Source: Prorocentrum cordatum (Eukaryota > Sar > Dinophyceae > Prorocentrales > Prorocentraceae). From it: a DNA stretch of 64,000 nt. Positions 20,830 through 31,175 of the stretch are shown here, piece after piece (the first letter of the stretch is position 1; every line of letters begins with the position of its first letter). Both the position numbers and the translations under genes were made by a program. Location of the stretch: NCBI GenBank assembly GCA_963575745.1, contig CAUYUJ010013880.1:50001-114000 (forward strand). The letters are read 5' to 3'. The notes beneath the pieces are model-generated. The model did not search any database. It was given only the letters and a program-made list of their open reading frames with translations, and had not been told where the DNA came from.

Positions 20830-21720
20830 GAATCCCACCCCCTTCGGGGAGGAGGTTTACCCCTCCCCCTAGCTTCTCCCCTGGACCTGGACGGGGCACC
20901 CCGCGAACGGTCAAAGCATCTAAAACGGCCTCGGCGAGGAAGCCAAACTCATTGGTTGTACTAGGGTTTTGGCTCCATTTTGGCTTCTTGGGGGGGCAAC
21001 GGTAATTCAGGAACTCCCCTTCTTTGATCGATCTGCTCCGAAATGGCCCACAAACGCTCCCAAGGCTCCCAGGGGTGCCCCATTAGGGCTCCAAGAGGTG
21101 GCCACGAGACCCCCAAGAGGCCCCAAGAGGCCCCCCGAAGGTACCCAAGACACTCCAAGAGGCCTCGGCGAGAATGCCAAAATCATTCATTTTACTAATG
21201 TTTTGGCCACATTTTGGCCTCCCAGGGATGGGGGCACTGATTAAGATGACTTCAGGAACGCCTGGGAGAGCCCACAATGACCTTCAAGACGACTCAAGAT
21301 ACCCCAAGATGCCTCATGATGGCTCCCACGATGCTCCAAGAGGCCCCAAGACCGTTCCAAGACGGCTCCAAGTGGTCAAAGAGCTCGCCCCGAAGAGGCC
21401 CAAATCCTCACCAAACCTTGCGAAAATGAATGTGTTCGGCTTTCTCGCCTTTTCACTTCCGATGGCCATCCGAGGCCTCAAGATGGCTCCAAGATGGCCG
21501 AAGAGGGCTCCAAGAGCGCTCCCAAGGCTTCCAAAAACGCTTCAAGAGGGCTCCAAGAGGCGCCCAGGAGGCCCCAGGAGGCGCCCAAGAGGCCTCCACG
21601 AGGCTCCCAAGAGACCCCCAAGAGGCCCCAAGCTCTGCGAAGCACCCAAGACGCTCTAAGAGGCGTCCTGGACCGCCAAGATGCCCCCAAGACGCTCCAC
21701 GAGGCCTCCACTGGGGGACC
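20830..21720 (-). repeat. CTTGGGGCCTC minisatellite, right array
   Basis: Units read CCAAGAGGCCCC on the plus strand. CTTCGGGG...GGTTTACCCC begins it, mirroring 19495-19520. Internal segments near 21165 and 21425 resemble the GCGAGAAxGCCAAAA segment of the left array, in mixed orientation. Confidence 0.8.
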
Positions 21721-21815
21721 CTTCCTCTGTGTGCTGCCCACTTCCCTGATCGAGGAAATTCCTCTGTGTGCTGCCCACTTCCCTGATCGAGGCTCACTTC
21801 CCTGATCGAAGCGTC
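21720..21815 (+). repeat. 47-bp tandem duplication
   Basis: CTCTGTGTGCTGCCCACTTC and CCTGATCGAGG are repeated two to three times. Confidence 0.85.
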
Positions 21816-21889
21816 TAGAATTCAACACCGCGAGCCAACGCAACTGCTGCGTCACCCGAATCCCTCGAAAACGCAATTTTGATACGCTG

Positions 21890-22120
21890 ATCAGGGGGAT
21901 CCGTGGAATTCTCGCAAATGGTTAAAACGAGTACGCGGCACAATGGCAAAAAATAATCGCCCTCAATCCGTGAAACTCTTGAACTACTGCACGCGGCGCT
22001 ACAGCGAGAACCGCATCTTGAAAACGGGCCACCCTCAATCCGTGAAGCTGTTGCAGATTTTTAAAACGAATGCACGCTGAGCTAAGGCGAAAACCACATT
22101 TTGAAAACGGTCCGCCTTCC
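21890..22120 (+). repeat. 75-80-bp satellite I, locus 1
   Basis: Units with CCCTCAATCCGTGAA, TTTTAAAACGAATG, CGCGGCGCTA and CATCTTGAAAACG. Relatives at 25840-26170, 26715-27190, 58565-58790 and 60900-61560. Confidence 0.75.
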
Positions 22121-22461
22121 ATCTTTGTTGCCAATGTTTACATAAACTTCAGGATCAATAATGGTGAGAAAATCGCAACCGTAACGTCCGGCCTGCCCAA
22201 AAAACTTGACCCGGGGTGCGACAGGGAGAAAGTATTTAGGAGAGAGAGGAATAGAGGCGATGGAGAATGAGGAGGAAAGAGGAAAGGGGAGGACAACGAA
22301 CCAAAAGAAGGACCGGAAGAAGGCATCCGTGCAGCTCGTGCACGGGCCGAAGCGCGAAGACAAAAAACGTCTGGAAAGACGCACGGGAAAATCAAAAGGC
22401 GATACCAAGAAACGCACAAGAAGCGGAAAGCTAATGTGCGGGTAAAGGTGCAGAAGGCCAT
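22121..22461. other. purine-rich unassigned sequence
   Basis: GGA/GAAA-rich; no gene. Confidence 0.4.
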
Positions 22462-22690
22462 TGAAAGCGATGTCTGTAGTTATTGAAACCAATGTTTCGC
22501 AGTTGTTGAAACCAGTGTCGTAGTTATAAACCAATGCTCGTAAGACTGAAAGCAACGGTCGTAGTTACTGAAACCGTCTTCGTGGTTATTGCAACCAATT
22601 TTTGTTATTGAAATCACTGAACAATTATTGAAAACAAGGTTTAGTTATTGAAACCAGTGTTCAGTTATTGAAACCGTTGTCTCCCTGATT
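22462..22690 (+). repeat. 26-28-bp minisatellite J, locus 2
   Basis: Units of the type AGTTATTGAAACCARTGTT, the complement of the 14010-14255 array. Confidence 0.85.
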
Positions 22691-23488
22691 GGTTCGTCGG
22701 GGTGTCTTGGGTCAGAACTAGCGTCGCCTGGATACAGGCTTGGATGCGGAATCGGAATGTGTGTGTGTGTGTGTGTGCGAATATATGTGTAAGTGTCCGT
22801 TGCTCTCGGGATGGCCCGCATGGCTGGACGCGCTTCGATGGCATCTTGTGATGTACGCTGGCGCCGTCCCATTGATCAAAGCACGCTTGGTCGACGTTTC
22901 TCCTCCCTCCTCCTCATCCACCTCCGTTGCCCCCCCCCCGCACACCAGGGAGGCATGAAAAACATGATGGGCACATGTTGTGCGAGCGTGAACCCCGTGT
23001 CGATCATTCACCGGTGTCTTTGGCTTCCAGAAAAGCATTTTGGACAAATGGCGGCACGCTGTTAGCCATGGCCCCGACTGAGAACTTCGAGATATCAGCA
23101 CACACCAACATCTCGAGCACCAAGCGAGCCGATCGCGAGCTTAACCGCATGCGTGGCTACCCGTTCCCAGTGGTGCGCGCGCTCGGCGAAGGAACGCGAC
23201 GCCGCCAAGGGGGGGGGGAAACTCAGAATTTCCTTTAGAAATGTCAACTGTTTTTCCCCCGACCGTTTGGCCTCGGTGTCGTATGGGGAACGGGAGAAAA
23301 GAACATCGTGTGCTTATGTAGGTCTGTGCCATGTGTGGTGTGTAGTCGTGCGCTAATGTGCTCGGTGTGCTGGTCGTGGTCGGGGGGTTCCAGCAGCCGA
23401 GGGCGCACGTGCGCACGAGGAAATCATTCAATAGTAACAGGAGGCGAAAAAAGGCGGGAGGAAGAGGAAGCGAAGAAAAGGGAGGAAC
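22691..23488. other. unassigned sequence with short (GT)n
   Basis: (GT)n at 22757-22777. Otherwise nothing recognised. Confidence 0.35.
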
Positions 23489-23885
23489 GTCAACACACAC
23501 ACACACCAGCATACCAGCACACCACACACCAACACACACCGCACACACCAGCACACACCAGAACTCCCGAACACATCAGCACAAACCAGTACACCAGCAC
23601 ACCACACACCAGCAGCCACCACCAAACCATCACACTGGCACACCAACACACACCAGCACGCACCAGCGCACAACATCACACCAACACGAACCAGCTCACA
23701 CCTGCCCACAAATTCACCACACCAGCACACCACACACCCGCACACACCACCAAATCACCACACTTGCACACTAACGCACACACATACACACGCACGCACC
23801 AGCGCACGCTAGCACACCAACACGCACCAGCTCACCCGAACACAGCGCACACCAGCCACACGCCAATACACCAGCACGAGGACAT
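23489..23885. repeat. (ACACCAGC)n degenerate minisatellite
   Basis: ACACCAGCACACCACAC-type 8-10-bp units run for about 390 bp. Confidence 0.9.
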
Positions 23886-23889
23886 GCCA

Positions 23890-24040
23890 GCATCCCCCCA
23901 GACGGAGGTTGACCGCCGGGCGGTCCAAAGGATCCAGCGCCAGCCAGCGGTCCGTGTGCTCGCTGGCCCCTCGCTGCCTCCAATCGGGAAGGGTGGGCAG
24001 CAGTCCGAAGGTCAGCCGGGCGCACATCGCAGACTCGGAC
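23890..24040 (-). CDS. coding-looking fragment, unknown
   Basis: The minus frame gives LPDWRQRGASEHTDRWLALD and DRPAVNLRLGGC with G/C-ending codons, like the exons recognised elsewhere. No clean splice pair or family was identified. Confidence 0.2.
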
Positions 24041-24434
24041 GGCCAAGAACATCAAGGCTTAAAGGGAGATGCACATTGAGGGGGAATTAACCACGGGGGC
24101 CCTCGATGCACGCACGACTCGGGCACGTCATCTCCGTGCTGCGCACGCCCAAGCTTTCCAAACTCCTCGGGGAACCCCATGTGCGCCCCCTGTCTTTCCA
24201 ACGGCGGGGGCCCGGAGGGCGCTTCGGAACTCTTCCATGTCCAAATGCCCAGCGCAACTTGATCGAGCAATTTGCTCTGAATCTGACACGCGGCACCTCC
24301 CGCCGCGGCTGTTGACTGCAACAAAGAAGGCAACACTGAACCATGCGGAAAACATGTGTATGTATTGAATCGTAAGTGGGCATCTAATCTTATGAGCACG
24401 TCGTGTGGATTATTCCGCGTCCCGGGCGCAGGCA
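24041..24434. other. unassigned sequence
   Basis: No feature seen. Confidence 0.3.
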
Positions 24435-24720
24435 TTGAACATCTATCGATGGAGCGCGTTGTGGGGCCACGATTTGTGTGAGGGGTGTGCGGACATGGGC
24501 GGGGCGGCGCCATGCGATCTGTCCCACTGGGACCCTCGGCGGAGATTTTTTCCTGGGGCCGCGAAGTGTGGGAGGGGTGCGCCGACATGGAGCAACGAAA
24601 CCTGTGAAGGGCGCGTGTGCCGACGTGGGCGGGACGGCGCCGTGCGATCCGCTCCAAAAGAGCCCTCGGTGGAGCCCCTTCATTCCTGGGGACACGAAGC
24701 ATGTGAAGGCTTTTTGTTCA
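24435..24720 (+). repeat. satellite G, locus 3
   Basis: Three diverged units with GGGGCCACGA, TGTGAGGGGTGTGC and GACATGGGCGGG. Confidence 0.7.
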
Positions 24721-24872
24721 AGCGAGCGGGGCGGCGCAGTGCGACCTGTTACGGATTGAGGGCCCTCGGCGGACGGGGCCACCGGAGAAGACGAGGAGGG
24801 GGGAGGAGGAAGGAGTGAGGATGCGCGGCGCTGCGGGATTCGAAGCAGGGTCCCCGCTCCGGGTGTAATGAG

Positions 24873-25066
24873 TAGAGAAAAGAAGCAACACATGAACATA
24901 AACTTCTGGCGCTCCGCGCGGATTTCTTGGATCCGCGCTGGACCCCCCTCCCTGGCGCGCTCCGCGCGCCAAGGGCGGCGCCGGAGGCGCCGCTATGGGG
25001 GCCCAGCACGGATCCCAGAAATCCGCGCGGAGCGCAAAAGTTTATGTCTATGTTTTTTCTTCTTCG
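24873..25066. mobile_element. foldback element with arms of about 80 bp
   Basis: The left arm (AACATAAACTTCTGGCGCTC, then CGCGCGGATTTCTTGGATCC) is mirrored by the right arm (GGATCCCAGAAATCCGCGCG, then AGCGCAAAAGTTTATGTC). The centre is rich in GCGCGC/GGCGCC palindromes. No ORF and no clear target duplication. Confidence 0.8.
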
Positions 25067-25840
25067 AGTGAAGCATGATCTTGCAATGCATGGATCCATG
25101 CCCCACGGTCGCATGGCTTTCTTCAGCGGGCGCGAAACTTGACAAGCACAATCAAGTTTTGTGCCGAAGCCTTTGCCACGGGCATCGGCATCATTGTACT
25201 CGCGTGCGCCGCAGCCTTTGCAACAGGTCCACGGGTGAGTCGGCATGAGTCCCAACTTTCGTTATCATTAAGGGCAGTAGTGTGGCCTACAGCTGCAGTG
25301 GTATCCCTCAAGTGCCGCGTTAAGGCACCGGGACAGCTCGGGCGAATGTGGCCTGAACGCGAAAGAGAGCGAGGGTGGAACGAGGGAGAGGGAGGAGGCG
25401 GAGGAGGCATTAGTATCAGGGACCAGGGAGGAGGAGGGAGGAGGCATGAGGGATATGGGGAAGGAGGAAGAGGGGGGATCAGGAGGAGGAGGGAAAGGAT
25501 GACGAGGAAACACGCGGAGAACGTGGAGGAGGGCGAGGACGACGACTGCGGCGACGAGAGCAGGACGCCGGCGGCGGCGTTGGCGAAACGCACGTGCCCG
25601 CAGTGCGCGCGCGCGCGCCAAACAGGACCGAGCGCACGCCTAGGCGGCGAGTCCACCGCGGTCGCCGCGCCGCGGGTCCGGCACGCGCACCTCACCTCGA
25701 GCGGGCGGGTGGGTTTGCGGAGGAGGAAGGGGGGAGGGGGAGGAGGAGGAAGGAGGAAGGGAAGGACCAGAGTGTTCAAGTTTCTAGTGTGCGAGCTGAA
25801 AGGGGCCTCAACTGAGCTCTCAACTTTCCAATAGATCCAA
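25067..25840. repeat. unique sequence with GGA-rich blocks
   Basis: GGAGGA/GAGGAA blocks at 25370-25520 and 25700-25770 give long ORFs on both strands without family features. Confidence 0.45.
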
Positions 25841-26170
25841 CATCCGCGCAACTGTTGCAGCCGTTGCATCCGCGAAGGCTCAAATGTGCACTGCAACGAG
25901 ATGTCCATTTTGGGAAAGGAAAAACGCACCCGGCTGGCGCAAGCTTTTAAAACGAATGTGCGCGGCGTTCAGGGGACAATCGTATCTTGGAAAGGAGACA
26001 CCTTGCATCCTTGACTACATGGGAAAACGTGAAGAAAATGCGCAGCGCGGAGTCGATACCCACATTTCGACAACCACATTCCTCCACCCCAGAAGCCGTT
26101 GCAAAACTTTTGGGGCGAACGTGCGCGGCGCTGCGGCGAGAACCACTATTTGAACACGATCCCCTTCTCC
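25841..26170 (+). repeat. satellite I, locus 2
   Basis: Units with TTTTAAAACGAATGTGCGCG and GGCGAGAACCAC. Confidence 0.75.
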
Positions 26171-26714
26171 ATAATTGAAACTATTCAGGCTGCCAGGTCT
26201 CAGCAAGCATTGTGAGAATTTGTTTCTGCTTCTTGGACAATGAAAAACAATCATATCCGAATGAAAACGACAATAGTTACTATTGTCATTTTCAAGCTTC
26301 AAGACCAGAAAGAGTGACCCATCTGAAGCGAAACGTCTGGCCCGCATTAGCGACACGTCTGGGGTGCGACGCGGAGGAGCTATGCATCAGGAACTGGATG
26401 GAGATGGGGGAGGGATGATGATGATGATGAGGAGGAGGAGGAGGAGGAGGAAAAGGAGGAGGAGGAGGATGGGGGAGGAGGAAGAAGACGATGCGGAGGG
26501 AGGAGGAGGAGGGAGGACCACGAGGAGGAGGAGGAAAAGGAGGAGAGGAGGGGGGGAGGAGAACCAGAGTAAACCCACGATGCATCAACGATGCTGCAAG
26601 TTACCCCATACCCGTCCTCATGAGTCCTTGCATGCTTTCCTCGTTCATCGCAAGATACGTGCATATAAACATAATCACCCTATTCTAAGCGTGCTATTCG
26701 GGCGATAACAAAAA
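26171..26714. repeat. compound block with GGA tract, shared with 58.2-58.5 kb
   Basis: A GGA/GAT-rich tract (26400-26570) is followed by GTAAACCCACGATGCATCA. About 58325-58490 carries ATAAACCCAGGATGCATCA and a shared CTGAAGCGAAAC segment. Confidence 0.55.
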
Positions 26715-27190
26715 TTCAAACATGAGCCGCTCTCCCTACTTGGAACCGTTGCGTAAGTTTGACGTTGTAGCCGTTCAATTCGAGAGATTATCAAGCGATG
26801 GCTCCATGTTGAAAAGGGGCCACCCTCCATTCGTGAAAGTGTTGCGTATGTTCAACCAGTGGATCGGTCGAGTTGCGCAAGTATCAAGCGAAGGTAGCAT
26901 TATGAACATGTGCCAGTATCCATACTTGTAGCGCGGCGCTAGAAGGCGAGAATGCGCCTCTTTGTGCGATAAGCGTGCCACTTTGCATCCGTGTATGTGC
27001 TCGGCGCAAGAGCAAACTGACCAGTTGTGAACATGTCTGAATTTCCATTCCACCGTTGGCAAGCTTTTGCCACGACTGTTCGCGGCGCTGATGCGACAAC
27101 GCCGCTTTCGCCACTTGCCGCCATCAATTCCTGCATCGATTGCTAGATGTAACAGCAAATGTGCGCGGCGCCGAGGCGAGAGCATCGTTC
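26715..27190 (+). repeat. satellite I, locus 3
   Basis: Degenerate units of about 75 bp with GTGCGCGGCG and CAAGCTTTTGC. Confidence 0.65.
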
Positions 27191-27240
27191 CGAAGAGGTG
27201 CCGACTCTCATCCCCGCAAGGCTTGGTGGGCCCGAGCTCA

Positions 27241-27420
27241 CAGTCGGGGCGTTGACCTAAGGAACCCTAAATAAGGAACCCTACATAAGGAACCCTAAAT
27301 AAGGACCAGCCTCGATTTCCGATGGAAAACCTCAGGAAAACCCGAGGCAAGCTGCGAAACACTTAAGGAACGCGGAGCCTCTCCCCAACGAAAAGGGTTC
27401 CTTCTTCAAGACCCCTACTG
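27241..27420 (+). mobile_element. small inverted-repeat element, family A copy 2
   Basis: Starts CAGTCGGGGCGTTGACC and ends CCCCTACTG followed by TA. An internal AAGGAACCCTAAAT segment is triplicated. Confidence 0.85.
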
Positions 27421-28144
27421 TACGGCGAGGAACTCCCGGGCGGAACGCCCAGGCTGCCCCACGGACACGCCGAGGGGTGACGCGAGGGGCCACCGAGCCA
27501 GCTGCTCGCGGCTGCCTCTTCGAGCACGCCCTGCGGAGCCACACAGGAGCCCCCGGTGCATCGGGGGCGAAGGTGGGAGGAGGAGCGTCCTGGGCCCTTA
27601 GTGGGCCCTGGAAGCGACAAGGCCGGTTTTTTACCGGTTCCGTTCTGCCGAATTTTTGCCGGTTCCGACGCCGTTTTCTTACCGGTTGCGTCGCCATTTT
27701 TTGACCGGTTCCCGCTCCGGTTCCAATCCTGGAGCCGTTTTTTTGCCGTTTCCGGTCACCGTTTTTTTGCCGTTTCCAGTTTCAAGGGGCATTTTTTGGA
27801 AACGGTAAAAAACGGCCCGGCCGTTTCCAGGGCCCACAAAGCCTGGGCCATGGGATCCACGGCTCTCTGGCTCAGCCCACGGATCAGCACCGGGGTAGAG
27901 TGCGCGAAGGGCACGGCGCCCGCTCACTCTGCTGGTGCCGATCTCTGCGACAGCTCGCAGGGGTCCGAGTTCCAGCGCGACGCATGCTAGTAGTGGAAGT
28001 TTCTCACCCCCGCCCATGGCTCGCCCTCCCCCCTTTTTGAATCAGTGGGCTCGGAGCGCCAGGGCGATGAGGAAATGGGGAGGATGATGGCAGCCCAGAG
28101 TCCGGAGGGGTTGGAGTAGGATAGTTGCGAGATCCGCCCCTTCG
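27421..28144. repeat. unique sequence with ACCGGTTCCG minisatellite
   Basis: About 24-bp units (TTTTTGCCGGTTCCG) at 27635-27830. The flanks are unassigned. Confidence 0.6.
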
Positions 28145-28530
28145 ATGGTGAGGGGGGGGGACAGGGGGAGGAGGAGAAAGGGGAGGAGGGGGAGAGGAGA
28201 AGGGGAAGGTGACGAGGGGAGGATGATGATGAGGAGAGGAAGAGGAGGGGAAGACAGAGGAGAAGGGGGAGGAGGAGGAGGGGGTCTCCAGGGGTCTCTG
28301 GAGACCTATGGAGGTCCGTCCAGGCCGCCCGACGGCTCAGACGAAAGGCTTTGAGCTCCTGGGGCTTTGCTGTGCTCCTGGGGCTCTGCTGCGCTCCTGC
28401 TCGTCAACGTGCGTCACGTGTGCGGAGCTGCACTGTCGATGCCGCGCTCTCCTGTGGCTTTGCTGTGCTCCTGCTCGCAGCGCACACCGCCAGAGGCCGC
28501 GGAGAGCTTGAGAGATCCACCTGCCACAAG
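28145..28530. repeat. GGA/GGGG tract and flank
   Basis: Purine tract 28145-28290 with runs able to form G-quadruplexes, then unassigned sequence with GCTCCTGGGGCT repeats. Confidence 0.5.
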
Positions 28531-28795
28531 AGCATCGTTTCGCCGATCCCCATTAGGGGGCCGCATGCGAACCCCACCCCTGCCCCCCACGATTTCTGAG
28601 GGGGAGGGTGGGGTTCACTTCTTCCGGGAAATCCCCCCCTCAGAAATCGTGAGGGGTAGGGGTAGGGTTCGCATGCGGCCCCCTACCCATCCCCACTGGC
28701 GTGGCCTTGGCCCCACTGGCCGGCTTGCCCCCCTGCATGATGGGGACACGGGCTGTTTGTTCCCTTCGGGCTGCGAAGGGCCCATCCCCACCCGG
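28531..28795. mobile_element. truncated family M element carrying a nested element
   Basis: GCATCGTTTCGCCGATCC (left end of family M) is interrupted at 28556 and resumes at 28686 as CCCATCCCCACTGGCGTGGC, collinear with 5930-5950 of the intact copy. The right end is missing. Confidence 0.75.
28556..28683. mobile_element. nested inverted-repeat element with TA target
   Basis: 128 bp with arms of about 50 bp (GGGGGCCGCATGCGAACCC and its complement; then CACGATTTCTGAGGGGG). It is flanked by TA on both sides (28554-28555, 28684-28685). Confidence 0.85.
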
Positions 28796-29019
28796 AGGGC
28801 GGAACTGTGGGACTGAGATACCATGGCCCTGTCAGGACGGGGACCCAAAATATATCAATGGGGGTCCAATATAAGAGTTTTTGCTGCAGTATTGGGATCC
28901 AAAGTCCCACTTCAAGTCGGTGAAAACGAATGTTGCTTGAGTTGGTTGCAGCAAATCGCAAGTAGACCAACATACCATCAATTTTCTAGGTTAGACGATA
29001 CGGAACCTCCGCCATGTCC
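28796..29019. other. unassigned spacer
   Basis: No feature seen. Confidence 0.3.
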
Positions 29020-29230
29020 TTTGCACGTCCGACATGGGTACGGAAAAAGGGGCGCAAGGCCCAACAACAAACGTCGTCGAAAACCAATCGCAGCCGCTGT
29101 TGAGCAGGCGGCCTTCTGTCTCAACTGGACAGCGCCCGCGGCGACCCCGGGGGCGAGTCCGGTGCAAAATGGACAGGAACTGCTGTCGGTCTTCGTGCCC
29201 ACTCTTTCCGTAGCCATTTCGATCGCCCCG
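29020..29230 (-). mobile_element. small inverted-repeat element, family D copy 1
   Basis: About 211 bp. The interior (GCAGGCGGCCTTCTGTCTC) matches the 48778-48990 element in the opposite orientation. Ends have diverged from the TTTGGACGCCCG terminus of the other copy. Confidence 0.75.
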
Positions 29231-29649
29231 ATCTCCCTGCGCAGGCCTCAAAGCTCCCGACCCCGTCCTGGGGACCAGTTTTTCCACCCGGAGTCGTTCT
29301 TGGATGGGCCCCCTGGGCCGAAGACAGCACCGAGACGCAGTGACTTTCGAAAAGCCGCCTCTTGCCCAAGGCGCTGGACGGCTGCGCCGCTCCAGCACGG
29401 CATCGGGCCCTCCACCTCTCCCGGGGGGGCGCGCTCTCGCCTGCATCTCGCCGGGGGCCCGGCCTCCCGCGAGGAGCCGGCCCCCCCTTCGGAGGCCCGA
29501 GGGGGGCGCCCAGCGGGGCTCGACCCCCGAGCTCCCCTCGTCGGAGGTCTGGGCCCTCCCTCCCGTCTTGCGCAACTCATGCGCCGACGGTGCGCCACCG
29601 CAGCCGCAGGCGGGAGAAGGAGGAGGAGGAGGAGGAGGAGGAGGAGGAG

Positions 29650-29680
<31 letters not shown>

Positions 29681-30446
29681 CGGGCCTCCCCGTCCCCCCG
29701 TCTCCCCCGCCCTACCTATGGTAGTGGTGGCGGAAGATCCGCCGACCCTGTCGGCGTGTGGACCCCCTGTCGGCGTGCGCTCAGTCGACGCATCCGTTGT
29801 CCTCTTTCCCTGCGTCTCCTTCGTCCCCTTTCCCTGCACTCTCCTCTTCAAGCCTGCCAGCGAGAGAAAACCGTAGCAACGTCGTACATAAGTCGAAGGG
29901 AAGCCCCTTCCCTTTGATCCCTCCCCCGCTGAGGGGGGGGGTCCCGGGGGGTCGCGGGGGTGTCCCTGGGGGGGGGGGGTCAGATACACATCCGCCCCTG
30001 GGCGTCCCGGAGCCCCAAAAAGCACCAAGACGCGCCAAGAGGGCTCCAAGCAAGCCCAAGAGGAGGACCACGAATCGACATTTCGAGCTTCCCGCCCCAA
30101 GAAGCCCCCGGAAGGCCCCAAGAGCCCCTCAAGGAACCCGAAGAGGCCCTCAAGAGACTCCCAAGAGGCCCAACAGAGGCCCCAACACGCCCGAAAACAT
30201 CCGAGAGGCATTTCAACCACAACCCCAGCACGGTGGCGGAAAGGGCCGCAGGCCACAATGCTCCCTGTCTGTCTCTGCTACGACTCCCTAGGCCCACATG
30301 GGGAACATCTCCTTCGCCTTTTCCTGCTCCCTTCCACCTTAATCCCCCTCCTCCTCCTCCTCCTCCTCCTCCTCCTCCTCCTCCTCCTCGTATTCGTCGT
30401 CGTCGTCTTCAGGGTCGGCGGCACCAGCCGTAAGGCCTTATCAATA
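29231..30446. repeat. mixed block: GC-rich sequence, GGA tract, CTTGGGG-type array
   Basis: GGA tract 29610-29690, G-run clusters 29930-29985, CCAAGAGGCCCC-type units 30010-30200 and CCT tract 30340-30390. Long ORFs on both strands come from this composition. Confidence 0.6.
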
Positions 30447-30604
30447 CGGTGATGGCATTGGATAAGGAAACCTTCGATAAGGAATCCAGGGTCTGGAAGC
30501 CAATGGAAAGCCAATCACCGCCGCCCTCATCAGATAAGGAACCCTCCAGGGTCTGAAGCCTCCCGGGCTCGTTCCTCAACGAACGCCCCCCCCCCCCCCC
30601 CCAG
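30447..30604. mobile_element. small inverted-repeat element, family A2 copy 1
   Basis: Starts TA-CGGTGATGGCATTGGATAA; the interior has GGGTCTGGAAGCCAATGG, as in 44059-44227. The right end is blurred by a C run before TA. Confidence 0.75.
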
Positions 30605-30794
30605 TATTGGCCCATCACTATCATGGGGGAAGCGGGTCCTGAAGGCAGCGGGTCCCGGACACCCGGGGGCCCTCCCCCAGGACGAGCTCTTCCTCCCGAG
30701 CCGCTTTCTGACCCCTCCCCGGGCCCGCGGAGGGCCCCGAGGGCCCGGGACCCGGCAGACCACCTCGGGACCCGCCGCACTTCCACCTTCATCC

Positions 30795-31072
30795 CCCTCT
30801 CCTCCTCCTCCATCCTCCTCCTCCTCCTCCTCCCTCCTCCTCCTCCTCCTCTCCTCCTCCTCCTCCTCCTCCTCCTCCCTCCTCCTCCACCTCCTCCTCC
30901 TCCTCCTCCTCCTCCTCCTCCTCCTCCTCCTCCTCCCTCCCCCTCCTCCTCCTCCTCCGCCCCTCCCCCTCCTCCTCCTCCCCCTCCCCCTCCTCCTCCT
31001 CCTCCTCCTCTTCCTCCTCCTCCTCCTCCTCCTCCTCCTCCTCCTCCTCCTCCTCCTCCTCCTCCTCCGCAA
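30795..31072 (+). repeat. (CCT)n tract beside SDR exon 7
   Basis: Almost uninterrupted CCT/CCCT repeats. With the GGA tract at 31195-31330 it forms an inverted polypurine/polypyrimidine pair around the exon. Confidence 0.95.
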
Positions 31073-31101
31073 AGGCCCCCCTCTGGCCGGTGGCGGCTCG
31101 C

Positions 31102-31175
31102 CCTCGGCCCACCAGCGGCTGCCGCGTCGGCATCACGGTGAGCTCCAGCACGTTCGCGCTCAGGGGCAGACCGCG
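31102..31175 (-). CDS. SDR exon 7 (C-terminal)
   Basis: Acceptor GGGAG|C, phase 0. Encodes NVLELTVMPTRQPLVGRG, the usual end of this SDR subgroup. A GC donor (CGAGG|GC) is proposed at 31101-31100 because reading on runs straight into the GAG repeat. This is the only acceptor here not followed by G. Confidence 0.75.

Noticed and set aside
20965-20990. Spliced-leader-like CCATTTTGGCTTCTTG
   Set aside because: It matches only about 13 bases and is part of a minisatellite family; no ORF follows.
29200-29222. TCCGTAGCCATTTCG resembling the leader start
   Set aside because: It is the terminal repeat of family D, where the other copy reads TCCGTACCCATTTCG.
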